From NCBI RefSeq assembly GCF_014648055.1, contig NZ_BMQJ01000002.1:1-64000 (forward strand): a stretch of 64,000 nucleotides of DNA, in the 5' to 3' direction. The stretch is from Streptosporangium pseudovulgare. Lineage in GTDB: Bacteria > Actinomycetota > Actinomycetes > Streptosporangiales > Streptosporangiaceae. The translations under genes and the position numbers were made by a program. The notes below the pieces were generated by a model, which was not told the origin of the DNA, did not search any database, and saw nothing but the letters and a program-made list of their open reading frames with translations. Of the stretch, positions 58,290-64,000 are shown piece by piece (position 1 is the stretch's first letter; each line of letters begins with the position of its first letter).

Positions 58290-60644
58290 TCAACCGCAGC
58301 GGTAGAGGGGCCGGTCCTCTCCGGTCCCGCCGTACTCGGCCGCCGGGACGACGGCGCAGTTCGCCTGGACCCAGGCGAGCGCCTCCGAGTTCCCCCGGCC
58401 CCCGGGCCCGCCGGGTCCGCCTGACGGGCCCGCCGCGTCCGGAGCGCCGGAACCCTCGGCCGTCCCCGCGGAGCGGCCGGACCCACCGGACGTGCCGGAC
58501 TCACCCGGCCCGTCCGACCCGCCCCGGCCGCCGGAACCGCCGGGACCGCCGCCGGGCAGCACGTACCGGAGCCGCCCCGAGGAGACGAACTCCTTGATCC
58601 TGGCCATGCTCATGGCCGGATCCGAGCCGCTGAAGCCGCCCATCGCGATGACGGGCCGGCCGGTGGACAGGATGGCCGACGCGGCGCTCTGCGCGCTGTC
58701 CACGGCCACCAGCCAGGTCGCGCCGCCCTGGTTCCGCTCCAGGTAGTCGAGCAGCTTCCGGTCGATCTCTCCGCCGGGGCCGCCCCTGACCAGGCGCGGC
58801 CCGGACGCGCCGGAGCCGTCGCCGGTCCCCTCGCCGGAGGAACGCTCCCCCGCCTCGCCGGGCAGGGCGTTCCCGGGGCCGTCCGCGCCGGTCCCCTCAA
58901 GGAAGCGGCCGGGCACGCCCCGGGCGCCGCCCGGCATGCCGGGCATGCCGCTTCCGGCCGGGCCGGCCGTGGGATTGGTGCCCATGACGGGCGAGCCCAG
59001 CGGGGTCAGCGCGTACGCGGCGGGACCGGCGAGGCCGGTGAACGACCCGGTGACCAGTACGGTCGCCGCGACCAGCCGCCGGGCACGCCCGCCGAGGCGG
59101 GTCAGGAGCAGCGCCGCCGCCGCGACCGCCGCCGCGGCGGCGACCACCCACGCCAGCCACGGCGCGAAGTCCGGGCTGCGGCGCAGCACCGCGAAGGACC
59201 ACGCCCCGGTGACCGCGAGGCCGCCCGCGAGCACCGCGGCCCAGGCCCGCGAGCGCCGGGCCGCCCGCCACATCAGCACCCCGCCGACGCCGGTCAGCGC
59301 GGCGACCGCCGGGGCCATCGCGGTGGTGTAGTACGGGTGGAAGATGCCCTCGGCGAAGCTGAAGACCACGTAGTGGACGGCCAGCCAGCCGCCCCACAGC
59401 AGCAGGGCCGCGCGGGCGCCGCGCAGGGAGCCGCGGAAGGCCAGGACGAGCCCGGCGACCAGGGCGAGCGCGGCGAACGGCAGGAGCCAGGAGATCTGCC
59501 CGGCCAGGATGTCGTTGAACAGGCGCCCGGCGCCCGGCGCGCCGCCGAACCCGCCGCCCCCGCCGGGGCCGCCCAGCAGATACCGGGGAAGGCCCTCCGG
59601 CGGGTCCGCGGGCACGCCCGTGGGCGGGTTCCCCGCCGCGCCGCGTCCCGGCGGCCCTCCCTCACCGCCGAAGATCCGGCCCAGGCCGTTGTAGCCGACG
59701 ACCAGGTCCCAGACGGAGTTGTCGGAGCTGCCGCCGACGTAGGGGCGGCTTCCGGCCGGCCACAGGTCCACGATCGCCATCCACCACGCGCTGGAGCCGA
59801 CCAGCGCCGCCCCGGCGGCCGACAGCCGGCCCAGGCGGCGGGCCACCGTACCGGGGGCCAGGAACAGATGGACCGCGGCGAACGCCGGGACCACCAGGTA
59901 CGCCTGGAGCATCTTGGTGTTGAAAGCCAGGCCGACGGCGACGGCGGACAGCACGAGGGTGCGCGTCCGGCCGGTGCGGACCGACTCCTGGCAGAGCCAC
60001 GCGGCGGCCACCAGCAGCAGGACGAGGACGGTGTCGGGGTTGTTGTCCCGGTTGATCGCCACCGTGATCGGGGTCAGCGTCATCACCAGGGCGGCGAGCA
60101 GGGCGGCCGCGTGGCCCGCCGTGCCGGGCAGCGCGCGCCGCACCGCGGAGTACAGGACCCCCACGGCCGCGACGCCGGCCAGCGCCTGGGGCAGGAGCAT
60201 GCTCCACGTCCCGAACCCGAAGATCCTCGCCGGCAGCCCCATCACCCACAGCGCGAGGGGCGGCTTGTCCACGGTGATGAACGACCCGGCGTCCAGCGCG
60301 CCGAAGAAGAACGCCTTCCAGCTCCGGGTGCCCGACAGGATCGCGGCGGCGTAGTAGTCGTTGGCGTACCCGTTGCGGCCGAGCGCCCAGGTGTACAGGA
60401 CGGCGGCCGACGCGAGCACCGCCCACAGGCCGGGCCTCGCCCAGCGGGGGTCGCCGGGGGCGCCGAGGGCCGCCCGCCGCACGGCGGCGCGGAACCTCCC
60501 GCCGTCCGGCGGCGTCGCGGTGACGACGGCGGGTGCGGCGGTGGCGGGACCGGGCGAGGTGTCCGGCGCTCCGGCCCGGAAGGTCTCCCGCGCGGAGCCG
60601 GACGGGGTGCCGGGGACGTCCCCGGGGGTGACGCGGGCGCTCAT
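58290..60644 (-). CDS. Glycosyltransferase family 39 / ArnT-like membrane protein
   Basis: 784 residues, ATG 60644. N-terminal Pro/Thr-rich cytoplasmic stretch, then about 11-12 membrane helices. PMT/ArnT marks: TWALGRNGYANDYYAAAILSGTRSWKAFFFGALDAGSFITVDKPPLALWVMGLP, NRDNNPDTVLVLLLVAAAWL. The loop GEGGPPGRGAAGNPPTG and the C-terminal outer domain (GGATWLVAVDSAQSAASAILSTGRPVIAMGGFSGSDPAMS) are Gly-rich. It transfers a sugar from a polyprenyl-phosphate donor outside the membrane. It overlaps the GT2-GtrA gene (ATGA), which probably makes that donor. Confidence 0.88.
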   Translation of the reverse strand: MSARVTPGDVPGTPSGSARETFRAGAPDTSPGPATAAPAVVTATPPDGGRFRAAVRRAALGAPGDPRWARPGLWAVLASAAVLYTWALGRNGYANDYYAAAILSGTRSWKAFFFGALDAGSFITVDKPPLALWVMGLPARIFGFGTWSMLLPQALAGVAAVGVLYSAVRRALPGTAGHAAALLAALVMTLTPITVAINRDNNPDTVLVLLLVAAAWLCQESVRTGRTRTLVLSAVAVGLAFNTKMLQAYLVVPAFAAVHLFLAPGTVARRLGRLSAAGAALVGSSAWWMAIVDLWPAGSRPYVGGSSDNSVWDLVVGYNGLGRIFGGEGGPPGRGAAGNPPTGVPADPPEGLPRYLLGGPGGGGGFGGAPGAGRLFNDILAGQISWLLPFAALALVAGLVLAFRGSLRGARAALLLWGGWLAVHYVVFSFAEGIFHPYYTTAMAPAVAALTGVGGVLMWRAARRSRAWAAVLAGGLAVTGAWSFAVLRRSPDFAPWLAWVVAAAAAVAAAALLLTRLGGRARRLVAATVLVTGSFTGLAGPAAYALTPLGSPVMGTNPTAGPAGSGMPGMPGGARGVPGRFLEGTGADGPGNALPGEAGERSSGEGTGDGSGASGPRLVRGGPGGEIDRKLLDYLERNQGGATWLVAVDSAQSAASAILSTGRPVIAMGGFSGSDPAMSMARIKEFVSSGRLRYVLPGGGPGGSGGRGGSDGPGESGTSGGSGRSAGTAEGSGAPDAAGPSGGPGGPGGRGNSEALAWVQANCAVVPAAEYGGTGEDRPLYRCG

Positions 60645-61894
60645 CGGACGACCTCCCCGGCGGAACCGGTCGTCCCGGCGGAGCCGGAGGCGTTCGTCCC
60701 GGTGGAGCCGGAGGCGTTCGCCCGGCGCGGGTTGAAGACCCAGACGCGCAGCAGCACGAAGCGGGCCAGTGTGGCCAGCGCGTTGGCCGCGACGAGCGCG
60801 ACGACCTCGGCCGTGGCGGAGGCGCCGGGCAGCAGGCGGCCGAGCAGCGCCAGGCCGCCGGTGCTCAGCAGCAGCCCGACGGCGAACGCCAGGCCGCCTT
60901 CGAGCTGGTGGCGCAGCGCGCCGGCGCGGCCGGTGACGCCGAAGGTGAAGCGCCGGTTGGCGGCGGTGTTGGCGACGGCGGCGACGAACAGCGCCACCGC
61001 GTTGGCCGTCACCGCGGGCGTCACCTGGCGCAGGGCGACGAACAGGCCCAGGTGCGCCAGGGTGCTGACGGCGCCGACGACGGCGAAGCCGGAGAGCTGG
61101 CGGGCCATGCCCCGGGGGAGGCGGGCCGCGCGGACCCGCGGCGGCACCGGCAGGCGGGCCGCGCCCCGCAGGGCCCTCCTCGCCACCCTGGCCATCCCCC
61201 GCAGGTCGTCCAGGGCGGTGCGCGGGATGTCCACCCGGCTGTCGGGGTCGTCCACCCAGTCGACCGGCACCTCGTGGATGCGCAGGCCGTGCCCCTCGGC
61301 CAGGAGCAGCAGCTCGGTGTCGAAGAACCACTCCTCGTCCTCGACCGCCGGCAGCAGCGCCTGGACGACCTCGGTGCGGCCCGCCTTGAACCCGCACTGG
61401 GCGTCGGAGAAGCCGGCCCCCATCGCCGAGCGCAGCAGCAGGTTGTAGGCACGGGAGATCAGCTCCCGCTTCGGGCCGCGGACCACGTTGGCGTTCCTGG
61501 CCAGCCGGGTGCCGATGGCCAGGTCGCTGTGGCCCGACAGCAGCGGGGCGACCAGCGGCAGGAAGGCGTCCAGGCCGGTGGACAGGTCGACGTCCATGTA
61601 GGCGACGACGTCGGCGTCGCTGGCCGACCACACCCGCCGCAGCGCCCGCCCACGACCCTTGGCGTCCAGGTGGACGGCCCGCACGTGGGGCAGCTCGCGC
61701 TCCAGGCGCGTGGCGATCTCCCAGGTGGCGTCGGTGCTGGCGTTGTCGGCGATCGTCACGCGGAAGCCGTAGGGGAAGGTGCCGGTCAGGTAGGCGTGCA
61801 GGCGGCGGACGCTGGCATCGAGCACCCGCTGCTCGTTGTGGACGGGAACCACGACCTCGACCAGCCGGGTCCGCGCCGGTGCCGTCACCCCCAT
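60641..61894 (-). CDS. GT2 polyprenyl-phosphate sugar transferase fused to GtrA-like membrane domain
   Basis: 417 residues from ATG 61894 (GGAGGG upstream). GT2 domain (1-240): VEVVVPVHNEQRVLDASVRRL, ADNASTDATWEIA, VHLDAKGRGRALRRVW, YMDVDLSTGLDAFLPL (DxD-like), DAQCGFKAGRTEV, EWFFDTELLLLAEGHGL, VDWVDDPDSRVDI. GtrA domain (260-380): four helices with FAVVGAVSTLAHLGLFVAL and AANRRFTFGVTGR. It makes and flips a polyprenyl-phosphate sugar for the coupled GT39. The tail has NASGS/AGTTGSAG repeats from a 27-bp minisatellite. Confidence 0.9.
   Translation of the reverse strand: MGVTAPARTRLVEVVVPVHNEQRVLDASVRRLHAYLTGTFPYGFRVTIADNASTDATWEIATRLERELPHVRAVHLDAKGRGRALRRVWSASDADVVAYMDVDLSTGLDAFLPLVAPLLSGHSDLAIGTRLARNANVVRGPKRELISRAYNLLLRSAMGAGFSDAQCGFKAGRTEVVQALLPAVEDEEWFFDTELLLLAEGHGLRIHEVPVDWVDDPDSRVDIPRTALDDLRGMARVARRALRGAARLPVPPRVRAARLPRGMARQLSGFAVVGAVSTLAHLGLFVALRQVTPAVTANAVALFVAAVANTAANRRFTFGVTGRAGALRHQLEGGLAFAVGLLLSTGGLALLGRLLPGASATAEVVALVAANALATLARFVLLRVWVFNPRRANASGSTGTNASGSAGTTGSAGEVVR
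60655..60720. repeat. 27-bp repeat at the 3' end of the GT2-GtrA gene
   Basis: About 2.5 copies of cggagccggaggcgttcgtc-type units giving NASGSxGT repeats in the protein tail. Confidence 0.65.
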
Positions 61895-62067
61895 CACACC
61901 GCCCTCCGTGAGCCGGGACTCGGATCTCTTCTCATGGGCCCAAGGCTCACCCGGCGGTCTTTGACGGACCTGAGGCGTCCGTTAACGGCCGGTGAGAAAA
62001 TCCGTGAAGGCGTCTGAGGATGCTGAAGCGATCTTGCAAACGACTGGGATCCGCGCTGACCTTCCAT

Positions 62068-62101
62068 GGCCCGGCCCGGCCCGGCCCGGCCCGGCCCGGC
62101 G
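62068..62101. repeat. (CCCGG)n pentamer run
   Basis: Six to seven ggccc/cccgg units in tandem in the 287-bp gap between the sensor kinase stop and the GT2 start. The rest of the gap has a less GC-rich patch (61985-62040) that may hold the GT operon promoter. Confidence 0.7.
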
Positions 62102-62181
62102 GGAACGGGGACCGGCCGGCGAGGACCGGCGGCGGCCCGGGACCGGCTCGCCGGCAGGAAAGGGAAGGGCCGGGGGCGGCG

Positions 62182-63591
62182 TCACGCCTCGCGGGCCGCG
62201 CCGGGCAGGCGCATCCGGGCCAGGATCCCGCCGCCCGGGGCGTTCTCCAGGGCGACCCGCCCCCCGGCCTCCCGTACGGTCTGCGCCACGATGGCCAGTC
62301 CCAGCCCGGAGCCGGGCATGCTCCGCGCCGACGACGACCGCCAGAACCGGTCGAACACGTAGGGCAGTTCCTCGGGCGGGATGCCCGGCCCCGCGTCCCG
62401 CACGGTCAGCTCGCCGTCGCGCAGCCGTACGGTGACCGGGCCCCCGGAGAACTTCACGGCGTTGTCCAGCAGGTTAACCACCGCCCGCTCCATGGCGGCC
62501 TGGTCGCCGTGGACGTACCAGGGGGCGAGGCCGGTCTCGATGGACGTGCCGGGGGCGCGGAGCCGGGCGCGGCGGACGGCGGACTCCACCACCTCGTGGA
62601 AGGCGAACTCCACGTGCGGCTCGTGGTCGCCGTCCCCGCGGGCGAGCTGGAGCAGGTCCCCCACCAGCGTGGACAGCTCCTCGAACTGCGCCTTCAACCC
62701 GGCCAGCAGCCTGCGCTTGGGCTCGGTGTCCAGCGGGCGGCCGGTGTTCTCGCTGCGCAGCAGCAGGTCGACGTTGGTGCGCAGGCTGGTGAGGGGGGTG
62801 CGCAGCTCGTGCCCGGCGTCGGCGATCAGCCGCCGCTGCCGCTCGCGGGAGCCGGCCAGCGCCGCGGTCATCGCGTTGAACGAGGCGCCGAGGCGGGCGA
62901 TCTCGTCGGTGCCCTCCACGGGGATGCGGGTGCCGAGGTCCTCGGTCCTGGCGACGTGCTCGACGGCCTCGGCCAGCCGGCCGACCGGGCGCAGCGCCGT
63001 ACGGGAGACCAGCAGCCCGGCCCAGGCGGCGCCGACCACGCCGAGGGCGGCCACCCCGGCGAGGATCCAGGCGAGCGTGGTCAGCGTGGACTGGAACTCG
63101 GCCAGCGACCGCGACTCCATCACCGCCAGGCCCGATCCGGCGCCCGTGGTGAGCACCCGCACCGGGGTGCCGTCCTCGGCGGCGCCGTCCCGCAGCGCCC
63201 ACCTTCCCTCGGGGGCGGCGGCCAGGGTGCGGTCGGCCGGGGTCACCGTGACGGCGAGCCCGCCGACGACGCACCTGCCTCCCTGCGCGTCGATCACCTG
63301 CACCGGGAGGACCCGCGGCGGCCTGGGCCGGTCCGGGAACGTGCCCGGGGGGGACCCGGGCAGATCGGGCAGCGGGGGGAGGGCGGGCAGGTTGCCCGCG
63401 CAGTAGTCCTGCATCCACTGGGCGCCGGCCGACGCTCCCTTGGGCTTCTCCAGCAGGGAACGGTCCACCTGGTTCAGCAGCGCGCCGCGGACGATGAACC
63501 AGCAGGCGCCCGCGCACACCGCGATCGCCAGCGCGACGGCCGCCGCGACCAGCAGGGTCAGCCGCGAGCGCAGGGAGCGGCGGCGTCTCAC
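62182..63591 (-). CDS. MprB/CssS-type sensor histidine kinase
   Basis: 469 residues from GTG 63591, overlapping the regulator stop (GTGA). First membrane helix [24 protein letters not shown], an extracytoplasmic domain of about 140 residues, second helix [22 protein letters not shown]. Then HAMP ([42 protein letters not shown]), H-box [17 protein letters not shown]-box [24 protein letters not shown], and GSGLGLAIV. It resembles mycobacterial MprB. Works with the adjacent OmpR-type regulator, probably in envelope stress. Confidence 0.92.
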   Translation of the reverse strand: MRRRRSLRSRLTLLVAAAVALAIAVCAGACWFIVRGALLNQVDRSLLEKPKGASAGAQWMQDYCAGNLPALPPLPDLPGSPPGTFPDRPRPPRVLPVQVIDAQGGRCVVGGLAVTVTPADRTLAAAPEGRWALRDGAAEDGTPVRVLTTGAGSGLAVMESRSLAEFQSTLTTLAWILAGVAALGVVGAAWAGLLVSRTALRPVGRLAEAVEHVARTEDLGTRIPVEGTDEIARLGASFNAMTAALAGSRERQRRLIADAGHELRTPLTSLRTNVDLLLRSENTGRPLDTEPKRRLLAGLKAQFEELSTLVGDLLQLARGDGDHEPHVEFAFHEVVESAVRRARLRAPGTSIETGLAPWYVHGDQAAMERAVVNLLDNAVKFSGGPVTVRLRDGELTVRDAGPGIPPEELPYVFDRFWRSSSARSMPGSGLGLAIVAQTVREAGGRVALENAPGGGILARMRLPGAAREA

Positions 63592-64000
63592 GGCGCGGCC
63601 CGCAGGACGTAGCCGACGCCCCGGACGGTGTGGATCAGGCGGGGACGGCCGCCCGCCTCGGTCTTGCGGCGCAGGTACATGATGTAGACGTCGAGGGAGT
63701 TGGACGACGGCTCGAAGTCGAAGCCCCACACCTCGCTGAGGATCTGCTCGCGGGTGAGCACCTGGCGCGGGTGCAGCATGAACAGCTCCAGCAGCAGATA
63801 CTCGGTGCGGGTCAGCTCCAGCCGTCCGCCCGCCCGGGTGACCTCCCGGCCCGCGGTGTCCATCCGCAGGTCGCCGCAGGCCAGCACGGCATCGCCGAAA
63901 CCACCGGGGCCGCCCGGACCGCCGCCGCCGGGCGCGGCGGAGGCGGCGAGGGCGCCGCGGCGCAGCAGCGCCCTGACCCGGGCCAGCAGCTCGTCCAGCT
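63588..64000 (-). CDS. OmpR-family response regulator, C-terminal part (cut by window edge)
   Basis: The frame is open to base 64000. Visible are the end of the receiver ([15 protein letters not shown]), a Gly-rich linker and the winged helix: [73 protein letters not shown]. This C-terminus matches MprA/PrrA regulators. The phospho-acceptor part is outside the window. Its stop overlaps the kinase start. Confidence 0.92.
   Translation of the reverse strand, partial: LDELLARVRALLRRGALAASAAPGGGGPGGPGGFGDAVLACGDLRMDTAGREVTRAGGRLELTRTEYLLLELFMLHPRQVLTREQILSEVWGFDFEPSSNSLDVYIMYLRRKTEAGGRPRLIHTVRGVGYVLRAAP

Overview
The window is about 74% GC, uses many GTG starts, and carries families typical of filamentous actinobacteria: a SigJ-type ECF sigma factor, WS/DGAT, DUF3618 plus holin-like pairs, an XRE/DUF5753-like regulator module, PknB-type kinases and an MprAB-type two-component system. 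I infer a chromosomal segment of a Streptosporangiales-like actinomycete; the genus cannot be fixed from sequence alone.

Layout. 1-1705: tail of a sigma factor and a large-loop membrane protein. 1695-11376 (minus): a co-directional run starting with a 25-codon peptide gene that has a perfect Shine-Dalgarno, then YcaO, a helical-repeat protein, a JmjC/cupin hydroxylase and an MFS exporter, all tightly spaced or overlapping. SRPBCC-PDZ, an S9-like hydrolase, DUF6176 and a YbdK-type ligase follow. I read the first five genes as an unrecognised RiPP (modified peptide) locus. 11522-18491: polX, a sulfite oxidase-fold protein, WS/DGAT, TetR and aldo/keto reductase. 18576-27797 (minus): two acetate-type sodium:solute symporter loci, one with a CRP-like box and one with a LytS/LytTR two-component system. 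Between them lies a second small peptide-YcaO-MFS locus (20735-23520). 27970-34910: GH43, HIT, a secreted protein, DUF3618/holin, and a divergent HxlR/MFS pair with three equally spaced operators.

34855-37066 is a scar: a TnpB-only IS element sits between remnants of a membrane-protein gene (perhaps AarF/UbiB type), next to a NERD-pseudokinase gene. 38507-46658: a small basic protein, diacylglycerol kinase, secreted M6 protease, ctaD and a GlcD-type oxidase. 46860-55433: a PknB-like kinase and a methylcrotonyl-CoA-carboxylase-type operon (carboxyltransferase, biotin subunit, enoyl-CoA hydratase, AtuA/DUF1446) for leucine or acyclic terpene catabolism. 55809-57348: a three-gene XRE regulator module. 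57486-64000: TetR, a GT39/GT2-GtrA pair, and a sensor kinase/response regulator cut by the window edge.

Regulatory sequence is unusually legible. Five genes have TANNNT-N6-start arrangements and no useful Shine-Dalgarno, suggesting leaderless transcripts. Several strong hairpin terminators and palindromic operators could be placed by eye. In-frame minisatellites (18, 27 and 39 bp periods) recur in protein linkers. No tRNA, rRNA or CRISPR array was seen.
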